This document shows, piece by piece, positions 6,926-14,426 of a stretch of 14,426 bases of DNA. The position numbers and the translations under genes are program-made. The stretch is from Planctomycetaceae bacterium. Its GTDB lineage: Bacteria; Planctomycetota; Planctomycetia; Pirellulales; UBA1268. The stretch spans positions 1 to 14,426 of the forward strand of contig JAUWWJ010000007.1 in NCBI GenBank assembly GCA_030616935.1. Reading direction: 5' to 3'. The stretch's first letter is position 1. Each line of letters starts with the position of its first letter. The notes below the pieces were generated by a model. The model was not told the origin of the DNA. It searched no databases and saw only the letters and a list, made by a program, of their open reading frames with translations.

Positions 6926-8416
6926 TCAACGCACATCCACAACATCGACAGGGGCGTTCGCGAGTGCTCGTTCATAGACTTCCTGATACTGCTGAGCACT
7001 CACCTTCCAGGACCAATCCTGCTGCATAACGCGACACACCAGGTCCTGCCAAAGCTTTTCATTTCCGTGGGCAACGAGGGCTCGCTGAACAGCATCTTCG
7101 AGAGAGGCGGATTGGAAATCCTCGAAGACAAAGCCGCTCGCCGTTCCATCTGCACATGTCTGATCGCTCACATCAACGACCGTATCCACGAGACCACCAG
7201 TCGCTCGAACGACTGGAATCGTGCCATAGCGAAACGCATACAGCTGCGCTAACCCACAAGGTTCATACTGACTCGGCATGAGCAAAATATCTGCAGCTGC
7301 CTGAATCAGATGTGCGAGTACTTCGTCAAAACCGATTACCACATCAATAGCATCTGGATACTTTGATGCGACGCCCCTGAGTGATTCTTCCAAATGAGGA
7401 TCACCTGCGCCCAGTACGACAAATCTGACATTTCCTGATCCTGCCATACGTTGAAGAAGGTCGATTACAAGGCTTACACCTTTCTGCTCAGCAAGCCGAC
7501 CAACAAATGCTACCAATGGTCGATCATCAGGAGCGGCATGTCCAAGCCGAGCAGCAAGTGCAACCCTCGCCGTATACTTCCCCTGCTTGACGTCATTGTC
7601 ACTGTAATGCCGAGGAATCAACTCATCTGTTCTTGGGTTCCACGTCTCAACGTCAATTCCATTGACTATGCCAGTTAATTCAGAAGCACGCCCTGCGAGC
7701 ACGCCTTCAAGCCCACAACCACCAGGATCAGCCTGGATTTCCTGAGCATAGGTTGGACTCACTGTTGTTAATTGATCAGCGAAAACAATACCGGCTTTCA
7801 GCATATTGAGTTGGCCATAGAACTCGAGCTGCTGCCAATTGAAGTACTTCCAGTGAAATCCTGTCAGAAGCATATCCCAGTGCCAAAACATTCCCTGATA
7901 GGCAACGTTGTGAATTGTAAGAATGGAACGAGCTTCTGACAGTGTTGGCCACGATTGGTACATCAGCTTTTGATAGGCAGGGACAAGACTTGTCTGCCAG
8001 TCATGGCAATGAATGATATCAAAGGCTTGGGGTTGTCGAGCAGCCAGCTCTAGCGAGGCCCTCGAGAAGAAGATAAACCGTTCGGCATTATCAGCATAGT
8101 CTTCGGCACCGCCATACAGGGTGTCTCGATCGAAACAATGCGTATTCCCTACAAGAAAAACATTATGTTTTTGATCTGGAAGGGAGCATGAATACACAGT
8201 TGCTTCAAGATTTCGCTTTCCAACAGGAACCGAAAACTTCATGTCCGTTTTTTTGATTGGCAGATCTTTTTCGAAAACCTCACGATAGGCTGGTACAACA
8301 AGCGTACAGTCACAGCCCGCGCGCCCGAGTGAGTCTGGAAGCGCACCGGCGACATCGGCAAGCCCCCCGGTCTTGGCAAACGGTGTTGCTTCGCTAGAAA
8401 TCTGCAGTACCCGCAT
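6926..8416 (-). CDS. glgA: Glycogen synthase, ADP-glucose type (GT5)
   Basis: Role: extends alpha-1,4-glucan from ADP-glucose in cytoplasmic glycogen synthesis. Seen: 496 residues, a full-length GT5 enzyme. The N-terminal ADP-glucose-binding motif KTGGLADV spans 15-22, after the family opening MRVLQISSEATPFA. A HCHDW-type segment (IIHCHDWQTSLVPAY) and ILTIHNVAYQG follow in the N-terminal Rossmann domain. LVAFVGRLAEQKG opens the C-terminal domain. The catalytic-region motif YEPCGLAQLYAFRYG has its glutamate near 385, followed by ATGGLVDTV. Start: GAGGAG (8434-8429) lies 12 nt upstream, slightly long. A closer ATG at 8427 is out of frame. No other glycogen gene is next to it. It is divergent from a DOMON/CBM9-like protein and followed by a structured gap. 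Confidence 0.97.
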   Translation of the reverse strand: MRVLQISSEATPFAKTGGLADVAGALPDSLGRAGCDCTLVVPAYREVFEKDLPIKKTDMKFSVPVGKRNLEATVYSCSLPDQKHNVFLVGNTHCFDRDTLYGGAEDYADNAERFIFFSRASLELAARQPQAFDIIHCHDWQTSLVPAYQKLMYQSWPTLSEARSILTIHNVAYQGMFWHWDMLLTGFHWKYFNWQQLEFYGQLNMLKAGIVFADQLTTVSPTYAQEIQADPGGCGLEGVLAGRASELTGIVNGIDVETWNPRTDELIPRHYSDNDVKQGKYTARVALAARLGHAAPDDRPLVAFVGRLAEQKGVSLVIDLLQRMAGSGNVRFVVLGAGDPHLEESLRGVASKYPDAIDVVIGFDEVLAHLIQAAADILLMPSQYEPCGLAQLYAFRYGTIPVVRATGGLVDTVVDVSDQTCADGTASGFVFEDFQSASLEDAVQRALVAHGNEKLWQDLVCRVMQQDWSWKVSAQQYQEVYERALANAPVDVVDVR

Positions 8417-8468
8417 CCCGACAGCATTCTCCTCAGATACTTTCTCCTACCGATCATGAACAAAACAC

Positions 8469-8481
8469 GCTACTGTGTAGC
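8469..8481. promoter_or_regulatory. Perfect palindrome between divergent genes
   Basis: GCTAC-TGT-GTAGC lies 53 nt upstream of glgA and 43 nt upstream of the DOMON-like gene. It overlaps TATGCT (8484-8479, minus strand), which resembles a -10 box for glgA. An operator is possible. This is inference from position only. Confidence 0.3.
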
Positions 8482-8523
8482 ATACCCTCCAGCCTCGGAG
8501 ATGACTTCCTCGGAAGGTGCCAT

Positions 8524-9171
8524 ATGCCACTTGTAAACCCCGCTAGCGTATTTAATCTCCGATTTCCCTGTCTTTGGAGGGAACGGCTCTGGCCTCCTGC
8601 GGAAAGCCATCTCGACACGTCGTGCCACCTACCCCGGCTAGCAGGCATAGCGGGTGTACCGGATATTCTCGAAATTGCCATAGGCTGGAATGAAGCAGGA
8701 CTAGGCATTCGGGCACACGTGGAAGGGCTTTCGGGAAACCGCTGGTGTCAGCCAGCAAAACCCGAGGATAGTGACGGGCTTCATCTCTGGATTGCAACTC
8801 GACCTACAGGCGAAAGCCACCGTGCCGGTCGTTTCTGCCGACGACTGGCTCTCCTTCCAACTGGTGGTGGAAAATCTGCTGATAAACCAGTGGCTGTTGC
8901 TGCACAAATTCCCCGGACGAGTGAAGAGGCCCCAGACTTGCCTCCTCATTCGGTTTTCATTGAATCTGCTCTATCTGAAACAGGCTGGCGAGTAGAAGCG
9001 TTCCTTAGTGCGGCTGCGCTTCCAGGATGGGATCCTGAGGAGAGCCCACGACTGCAATTTTTTGCTGCAACCGTTGACCGACGGCTCGGAAAGATACCTG
9101 CTTTTGGGACACCCGAATTTCCCTGGGAAAGTGATCCAACAACCTGGGCCGAATTACTACTTGCCCGCTAG
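8524..9171 (+). CDS. DOMON/CBM9-like protein, conserved planctomycete type
   Basis: Seen: 215 residues, beta-rich, no signal peptide. The segment DGLHLWIATRPTGESHRAGRF (84-104) followed by RLALLPTGGG resembles the core of CBM9/DOMON-like sandwiches, where a DG..LWIDTR-type strand recurs. The tail has the typical order of alternating strands: WRVEAFLSAAALPGWDPEE, LQFFAATVDRRLGK, then FGTPEFPWESDPTTWAELLL. Start: GGAAGG (8512-8517) lies 6 nt before the ATG. From memory it matches an uncharacterised planctomycete family; the fold assignment is an inference. It is divergent from glgA (107-bp gap), which invites a link to carbohydrate, but nothing else supports one. Lack of a signal peptide is unusual for a sugar-binding sandwich and suggests a cytoplasmic role or an unseen export route. 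Confidence 0.75.
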   Translation: MPLVNPASVFNLRFPCLWRERLWPPAESHLDTSCHLPRLAGIAGVPDILEIAIGWNEAGLGIRAHVEGLSGNRWCQPAKPEDSDGLHLWIATRPTGESHRAGRFCRRLALLPTGGGKSADKPVAVAAQIPRTSEEAPDLPPHSVFIESALSETGWRVEAFLSAAALPGWDPEESPRLQFFAATVDRRLGKIPAFGTPEFPWESDPTTWAELLLAR

Positions 9172-9251
9172 ATAAAACGTACAAAACATTTTTTTTAACA
9201 ATAAAATGCGCCGGCTGGAATCTACACGGCTCACCCGTTTGGTGCAATCGT

Positions 9252-11375
9252 CTAATAGGGAACTTCCAACGAGTCATTTAATGATTGAACACGAAGCCGA
9301 GCAGGTGGCAAACTCTTGTGAAAAATTTTCCCATACGGCTTGGTAATCATTCGAGGGTCAAGAATAACTACTCGCCCTGTATCCTCTCGCGTTCGGATCA
9401 ATCGGCCAAACCCCTGCTTGAGTTTAATCACTGCCTCAGGCAATTGGTATTCTGCAAAGGCATTCCCACCCGCCTGTTTGATAGCCTCGATACGAGCAGC
9501 AATAAGTGGGCGATCGGGCACTGCAAAAGGAAGACGTGGAATAATCACCTGAGTGAGCAGGTCACCGGGAAGATCAATACCCTGCCAGAAGCCATCTGTA
9601 CCCAGAAGTACTGCCTGTGGGCTATTACGAAATTCTTCAAGCATCTGCCCTCGAGAAAGTCCATCGGCCTGGCTTACAAGTCGAATCTTGTTGCGAATAC
9701 AAAATCCAGTGAGTTCACTTGATGCTCTGGCAAGTGCTTGATGACTTGTAAAAAGCACCATCGTTCTGCCCTGCTGATCAACCACAAAGGAGCGAAGCAT
9801 TTCTGCAACTGCACGATCATACTGGTTTCTACTGCTTGGGTCCGGCAGCCGATTCACAAGAACAAGTTCTGCTTGTGATTCATAATCAAAAGGGCTGTCC
9901 AACTGACGCTTGATTGCTGATTCGACACCAAGCCTTTGGGACAAATAATGAAAACCTGTATCTTTGGCATCATGTTCATACGGTTCATCAAAAGTCTCAT
10001 CTGCCACCTCGCTTTGAGTTCCTGTTGAAAGCGTTGCGCTTGTAAGCACTACTGTGTCTACTTTTCCAAAGAGATCTCGCCGCAGAACACCACTTACATC
10101 AATCGGTGCACTTGCGAGTTTTACGCGTGGTGCACCACGGCGACTACTTGCTAGTTCAACCCACCAGACACTTCCGGGATCATCCTGCTCCAGCCAAAAA
10201 CGGATGGACCCAGCTTGTGATGTCAGCCGATCTGCGAGTGACTGAAAGTCCTGTCTTTCGGCATCCTTTGAAAGCCGATTCGATGCTTTTCTTATCTTCC
10301 GTCCTAATGACAGAAGAACATCTCCTAACGAATTGGGAACAAGATTGGGTCCTGAGATTCGCCAAGGCCCATCACCGCGATCCGCCACAGCGTGAATTAT
10401 CCCGGAAAAAAAATCCTCCGATATACGACGAGCCTGAATAATGTCTGGCCGCAGGTCATCAATTTTATAGTGCACAAGCAGACCACGATTTGTTCGCTCG
10501 TTGTAAAGACGTGACAGGAGCCGCTCAACTGCAATACTCGACAGCCCAACACCAAGGTGGTCACTTGCGACCGACTCAACCATGTGCGCTTCATCTAAAA
10601 TGACAATATCGTACTCAGGGAGAAGGCTTACTCCATTTCGACGTAGCGCAAGATCTGAGAAGAAAAGGGCATGATTCACAACGAGGACCTGGGCATTATT
10701 CATCCGCCGTCGAGCAGCAAAATAATGACATTCGTTATACCGGGGGCAGGCACGGCCCATGCAGTTTCCTGAGTCGCTATGAACTTCATCCCACACTGAA
10801 CTGCGCGGAATTGTTGGCAGATCTGCCAGGGAACCATCACGCGTATTCCCTGACCACTCAAGAAGTCCTTCCAGTTCCGAGACTTCTTCATCGTATTGAA
10901 ACAGACTTCCCTCTCGCTCCTTCGCAAGGGCCAGCCGACGAAGACTGATATAATTTCCACGCCCTTTGACCAGCACGGCGGAAAATTCATGTGGCATGAC
11001 AGCCGATACCACCGGAATATCTTTCTTCACTAATTGTTCTTGTAATGCAATCGTATGAGTCGCGATGACGATCCGACGAGGCCGCTTCTCATTTGCCTTT
11101 TCTGGTTTTTGATCCTCATGTCCGGTTTGCTGCTGTTGCTCCGGCTGGTTCTCTTCTTGAAACGCTTGATCCGCTGTGGCGGCCAGCACAGCAGGTATGA
11201 GGTAGGCAAGGCTTTTACCGGTTCCAGTCCCAGCCTCGATAATTGCATGTTTTTTTTGGTCAATTGCTGCTGCAACGAGATCAGCCATAACAATCTGCTG
11301 GGGACGGGGTTCCCAGCCCGGAATGCGAGCCGCAAGTCGGCCGTTCGGCGATAAAAAAGACGAGGGTGAATCCAT
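9252..11375 (-). CDS. dinG: DinG/XPD-family superfamily 2 helicase
   Basis: Role: ATP-driven DNA unwinding, 5'-3' in characterised relatives, in repair or removal of R-loops and D-loops. Seen: 707 residues. An RPQQ segment precedes Walker A AGTGTGKS (48-55). A Gln/Glu-rich insert spans about 70-100, then motif Ia IATHTIALQEQL. The Fe-S region has C205, C210 and C216 with the exact C-x4-C-x5-C spacing of E. coli DinG, but the position of the first ligand is Ser144 in KGRGNYISLRRL. DEAH is at 261-264, motif III LTSATL is mid-protein, motif V is GTDGFWQGIDLPG, and motif VI is QGFGRLIR (654-661). Start: ATG 11375 has no SD. The gene stands alone, convergent with the DOMON-like gene (80-bp gap, T8 run, no clear hairpin) and divergent from argH. 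DinG is chosen over YoaA by general similarity; the subfamily name is tentative. Confidence 0.93.
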   Translation of the reverse strand: MDSPSSFLSPNGRLAARIPGWEPRPQQIVMADLVAAAIDQKKHAIIEAGTGTGKSLAYLIPAVLAATADQAFQEENQPEQQQQTGHEDQKPEKANEKRPRRIVIATHTIALQEQLVKKDIPVVSAVMPHEFSAVLVKGRGNYISLRRLALAKEREGSLFQYDEEVSELEGLLEWSGNTRDGSLADLPTIPRSSVWDEVHSDSGNCMGRACPRYNECHYFAARRRMNNAQVLVVNHALFFSDLALRRNGVSLLPEYDIVILDEAHMVESVASDHLGVGLSSIAVERLLSRLYNERTNRGLLVHYKIDDLRPDIIQARRISEDFFSGIIHAVADRGDGPWRISGPNLVPNSLGDVLLSLGRKIRKASNRLSKDAERQDFQSLADRLTSQAGSIRFWLEQDDPGSVWWVELASSRRGAPRVKLASAPIDVSGVLRRDLFGKVDTVVLTSATLSTGTQSEVADETFDEPYEHDAKDTGFHYLSQRLGVESAIKRQLDSPFDYESQAELVLVNRLPDPSSRNQYDRAVAEMLRSFVVDQQGRTMVLFTSHQALARASSELTGFCIRNKIRLVSQADGLSRGQMLEEFRNSPQAVLLGTDGFWQGIDLPGDLLTQVIIPRLPFAVPDRPLIAARIEAIKQAGGNAFAEYQLPEAVIKLKQGFGRLIRTREDTGRVVILDPRMITKPYGKIFHKSLPPARLRVQSLNDSLEVPY

Positions 11376-11503
11376 ACGAACAATCTACACGGAAAGTAGA
11401 AACGCCTGATGAGAACGGTTGGTAGACTACTATTTCCTATTTTGCAGATACATTGGTCTTTTATTAACCCAGAAAATCCTCGACGCACCAAACAGATACC
11501 ATT

Positions 11504-12904
11504 ATGAGCGAAAAATCAGACGGAAAAGCCTGGGGTGGTGTCTTCCGTGTACCAACAGACCAACGAGTTGAATCCTTCTCGGAGAGCATTTCTTTCGACC
11601 AACGGTTGGCTGACGACGACATTGACGGATCGATCGCCCACTCACAAATGCTTGCTGAGTGTGGATTACTCACGCAGGCTGAAGCCGATGCTATACGAGA
11701 AGGTCTTGAAGAAATCCGAAAAGACATCCGTGAAGGAACATTTCATTTTACTGCCGCTAAAGAAGATATTCACCTTCATATAGAATCTGCACTTACGGAA
11801 AAACTTGGGGATACTGGCCGGAAACTCCACACAGCACGAAGCCGTAATGATCAAGTCGCTACAGACCTTCGTCTCTTTTGCAGACGTGCAATTGATCGCA
11901 TAGATGCCGGCATCCTTGAGTTGCAAAAAGCTTTTCTTGAAATGGGTGACCGAGAACGCGATCTCGTCATACCCGCGTACACACACCTTCGACGCGCGCA
12001 GCCTGTTCTTGCAGCCCACCAGCTATTGGTGTGGTGTGAAAAATTTGATCGCGATCGACAACGGCTTGCTGACTGTCGACAACGGACAAACATCATGCCG
12101 TTAGGTTCAGCGGCTCTTGCTGGCACAAGTCTGCCGATTGATCGATCAAAAACACAGGCCGCACTCGGGTTTGATGCTATCGCTCCAAACAGCCTTGATG
12201 CTGCAAGCGATCGAGATTTTGTCTGCGAACTTGCATTTATTCTCTCGCTAACCGCCGTGCATCTCTCCCAGTGGGCTGAGGAGTGGATCATCTACAGTAC
12301 TGATGAGTTTGGGTTTCTCAATCTACCGGAAGCGTTCTGCACTGGCAGTTCCATCATGCCTCAAAAGATTAACCCCGACGTACTTGAATTGGTGCGTGGA
12401 AAATCGGCACGAGTTATTAGTAACGTCCAGCAAATTCTTGTGTTACTCAAAGGACTTCCGACTGCGTATAACCGAGACCTGCAGGAGGACAAGGAGGCTG
12501 TCTTCGATTCAATCGATACGCTCGAGGCGATGCTTGGTGTTGCCGCCCCGCTTGTAGCTGACACACATTTTGATCGAAAGCGGATTGGTGAATCCATTGA
12601 AAAAGGACATCTCGATGCGACAACACTCATGGAGGCCCTCATTGTTGAAGGTGTGCCGCAGCGCACCGCACACGAAACCGTTGGCAAACTCGTACGACTA
12701 GCCCTGACAAAAGGGTGCAGCCTGGCTGAACTTACTGATGATGCCTGTCGCGCAGAATATGACGGTTGGAAGGCCACTCTACGTCAGGCTTTGGGGTCCT
12801 CACGGGTAGTTGAACGGATGATGAGTTTTGGCTCGACCGCTCCGGCTTGTGTTGCCGAACAACTTGCTGCGTGGCGTCAGAAATTAGAGACTGCCACGAA
12901 GTAA
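11504..12904 (+). CDS. argH: Argininosuccinate lyase
   Basis: Role: splits argininosuccinate into arginine and fumarate, the last step of arginine synthesis; cytoplasmic homotetramer of the fumarase/aspartase superfamily. Seen: 466 residues, close to the usual 455-470. Opening KAWGGVF; first conserved region TARSRNDQVATD (110-121); catalytic histidine region YTHLRRAQP with H161; QKINPD-type signature loop GSSIMPQKINPD at 281-292 with the catalytic serine in SS (282-283). The second lysine of the common QKKNPD loop is isoleucine here, while the functionally important first lysine (288) is kept. Start: ATG 11504 begins the conserved N-terminus but has no SD. The 128-bp gap to the divergent helicase gene shows no convincing promoter boxes. 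An exported HEAT-like gene follows 26 nt downstream, probably on the same transcript. Confidence 0.97.
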   Translation: MSEKSDGKAWGGVFRVPTDQRVESFSESISFDQRLADDDIDGSIAHSQMLAECGLLTQAEADAIREGLEEIRKDIREGTFHFTAAKEDIHLHIESALTEKLGDTGRKLHTARSRNDQVATDLRLFCRRAIDRIDAGILELQKAFLEMGDRERDLVIPAYTHLRRAQPVLAAHQLLVWCEKFDRDRQRLADCRQRTNIMPLGSAALAGTSLPIDRSKTQAALGFDAIAPNSLDAASDRDFVCELAFILSLTAVHLSQWAEEWIIYSTDEFGFLNLPEAFCTGSSIMPQKINPDVLELVRGKSARVISNVQQILVLLKGLPTAYNRDLQEDKEAVFDSIDTLEAMLGVAAPLVADTHFDRKRIGESIEKGHLDATTLMEALIVEGVPQRTAHETVGKLVRLALTKGCSLAELTDDACRAEYDGWKATLRQALGSSRVVERMMSFGSTAPACVAEQLAAWRQKLETATK

Positions 12905-12930
12905 GTTCGTACGCAGTAAAAGGACGGCTC

Positions 12931-14426
12931 GTGGCTAGACATGGTTGGCTCACTTGGTGGTTGGCTCTTGCGATTGTTGTGGTGCTGTCGGCCCCAGCTT
13001 TTACGGAGACGACTGAGGACACAAAGCATCCTGATCCACTTGACCCTTTTCAGAGGGCTGTTGTTGACTCCCTGAAATTTCCGGAACGGACAACACCACA
13101 GGAACTCCTTGACGCCGCAATACGTGCTGCCTCTGTGGAGGCCCTTGATCCCACCTCAGAGTTTCTTGAGAAATTTGCAGTGTCCTTGGAGAAAGAGCCG
13201 GATGAGCAAGAAACTCTTGCGCACCTTGGTGAGTCTTTCCAGACTGCTGAACTGAGTCGTCTCGAGAGATTCCTAAAGAAAACGGCTCAGCCCGAACAGG
13301 TACAAGCAGTAGCGTTCCTTATTGATGAAATGCAAAACGCTGCTCAGAGAAAAAGAACAGATACTTCAAGGCTGAAACAAGCCGCTGTTGATTTGGGTTC
13401 TGACAATATTTTCACGCGGCAACAAGCTGCTACTACGCTCATAGAGGGCGGAACGTATGCGCTTCCAATGCTCGTTGAAATTCTTATGAACACAGTTCCT
13501 GCCCTCAACGAAACGCCTTTATCTGAGGCAGATTTCCGGACGAGAACGCTTGCAGAAACAATTATTGAAGACTCCGGAGAACGAGGTGTTCGAGCGCTCA
13601 CCGCTTGGCTTGGCTCTGATGATTTCCAACGGTTCCCGGGAATCATTTACGCTCTTAACATTCTTGTTGATTCTGGATGTTTGCCGGCGGGCAAACAAAC
13701 GAATCCTGATGCAGTTGCAAATTTGGATTTGGCAAGCGTTCTCTTTGCGCCAGCTTGTGCGCCAGAATTCGCTGCAGCAACACGAGAGGCAGCATTCCAG
13801 CTCTTAGTCAAGCTTGAAGAACAGGGCCACACTGACTTTGGCGGCAAACCGTTGACCCATGATCTCGCCTGCCAGATGCTGACAACAAAACTTGATCAAC
13901 TTCTCGCGCCAGTCGGCATTCCAACTCCTGACAGCCTTACCGAGGGTGCAGCATCGATCACAAGCCCACGACCGACGGTGGAGCAGTATCTCTGGGTCAC
14001 GCAAACGAGCCGGCCGGAGATTCGCTATCTGCCACCCGTCGCTTGCAGAAGTCTTCGTGCTGGACATATTGCACGAGATCTTTCCGGACTTGGATGTGTA
14101 CATCCACGCACCGTGCGGCTTGTGCTTTTAGCGCAAGCCGAAGCTTTACTCATTTTTCAAGATGACCACTTTTCGGCTTTGAATGCGCTGCCGACTGAAG
14201 CGATCATTGAAACGTTAAGCGGACCGACTGGATTTTCAGCCGAATTAGCAGCAGAAGTCCTTGATGATGCTCTCGACCGGTCTATGCCACTGGCTGCTGC
14301 AGTTGCGGCGAGAGCAATACGTGAAGTACCCACAAACAAACCAGCGACTATTTCTACAATTCGGCAACCTCTTGTACGAGCGTTGGCCGCCCCTTCGGCA
14401 ATCGTTCAATTTGAGGCTTCACAGAC
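12931..14426 (+). CDS. Exported HEAT-like repeat protein (3' end outside window)
   Basis: Seen: GTG start at 12931 with AAAAGGA (12918-12924) 6 nt upstream, then 498 open codons to the window edge. Residues 1-23 form a signal peptide or N-terminal anchor (WLTWWLALAIVVVLSAPAF). The rest is predicted helical. HEAT-like helix pairs are visible, for example LKQAAVDLGSDNIFTRQQAATTLIEGG near 145-175, GVRALTAWLGSD near 228-239, and the last visible helix LVRALAAPSAIVQFEA. The first 130 residues are acidic and amphipathic. No enzymatic motif was found. Neighbour: it follows argH by 26 nt, so co-transcription is likely, though no functional link to arginine synthesis is evident. Large exported HEAT-like proteins are common in planctomycetes; family membership here rests on pattern only. 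The unseen C-terminus might hold another domain. Confidence 0.85.
   Translation, partial: MARHGWLTWWLALAIVVVLSAPAFTETTEDTKHPDPLDPFQRAVVDSLKFPERTTPQELLDAAIRAASVEALDPTSEFLEKFAVSLEKEPDEQETLAHLGESFQTAELSRLERFLKKTAQPEQVQAVAFLIDEMQNAAQRKRTDTSRLKQAAVDLGSDNIFTRQQAATTLIEGGTYALPMLVEILMNTVPALNETPLSEADFRTRTLAETIIEDSGERGVRALTAWLGSDDFQRFPGIIYALNILVDSGCLPAGKQTNPDAVANLDLASVLFAPACAPEFAAATREAAFQLLVKLEEQGHTDFGGKPLTHDLACQMLTTKLDQLLAPVGIPTPDSLTEGAASITSPRPTVEQYLWVTQTSRPEIRYLPPVACRSLRAGHIARDLSGLGCVHPRTVRLVLLAQAEALLIFQDDHFSALNALPTEAIIETLSGPTGFSAELAAEVLDDALDRSMPLAAAVAARAIREVPTNKPATISTIRQPLVRALAAPSAIVQFEASQ

Noticed and set aside
8863..8880. GGGKS in the DOMON-like protein as a P-loop
   Set aside because: It lacks the preceding GxxxxGK spacing, the hydrophobic strand and any Walker B partner. 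It is a loop in a beta-rich protein.
9172..9251. T8 run (9190-9197) between convergent genes as intrinsic terminator
   Set aside because: No stable stem precedes the run on either strand; the best pairing (GCCG/CGGC) is four pairs with a long loop.
11851..12291. 146-codon open frame on the minus strand, with another at 12361-12777
   Set aside because: Both are antisense to argH. Their Ser/Arg-rich composition is typical of shadow frames.
1..14426. Mobile element, CRISPR, tRNA or rRNA
   Set aside because: No transposase or integrase motifs, regularly spaced repeats, terminal inverted repeats with target duplications, or tRNA-like cloverleaf sequence were seen on either strand by eye.

Overview
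The window looks like chromosomal DNA from a planctomycete, most likely Pirellulaceae-like. The best evidence is the gene at the left edge. It encodes an exported protein with the planctomycete-type cytochrome c module (PSCyt1) followed by DUF1549 and the start of DUF1553, an architecture greatly expanded in Planctomycetota. Several other genes (a secreted Cys-rich protein, a DOMON/CBM9-like protein, a TPR-like protein and a HEAT-like exported protein) also look like conserved but uncharacterised planctomycete families. Base composition is close to half GC by eye. Shine-Dalgarno (SD) sites are present before some genes and absent before others. No tRNA, rRNA, insertion sequence, phage gene or CRISPR array was seen, and no gap between genes exceeds 300 bases.

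Layout: (1) 1-2275, minus: PSCyt1/DUF1549/DUF1553 protein, running off the left edge, with a leader that holds an inverted repeat over the SD and a separate dyad. (2) 2545-3177, minus: an exported His/Met-rich protein of 138 aa and a 68-aa coiled-coil frame. They lie in the same reading frame and are separated by one TAG codon, so they may be one interrupted gene. (3) 3296-6371, plus: a tight three-gene operon of a PF10672-like SAM-dependent methyltransferase, a SpoU/TrmH 2'-O-methyltransferase with a TTG start and a strong SD, and a helical TPR-like protein that overlaps the previous gene by 14 nt. (4) 6405-8416, minus: a small secreted Cys-rich protein downstream of glgA (glycogen synthase), with a 58-nt inverted repeat between them. 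(5) 8524-9171, plus: a DOMON/CBM9-like protein divergent from glgA. (6) 9252-11375, minus: a DinG/XPD-type helicase that keeps three of the four usual Fe-S cysteines. (7) 11504-14426, plus: argH followed 26 nt later by a long exported HEAT-like protein that runs off the right edge.

Most of the window is housekeeping metabolism and nucleic-acid maintenance: arginine synthesis, glycogen synthesis, RNA methylation and a repair helicase. These genes are mixed with lineage-specific exported proteins. I saw no clear defence, mobile or secondary-metabolite system. The best leads are the split coiled-coil gene, the RNA-modification operon with its unknown third gene, the structured intergenic repeat, and the altered Fe-S site in the helicase.
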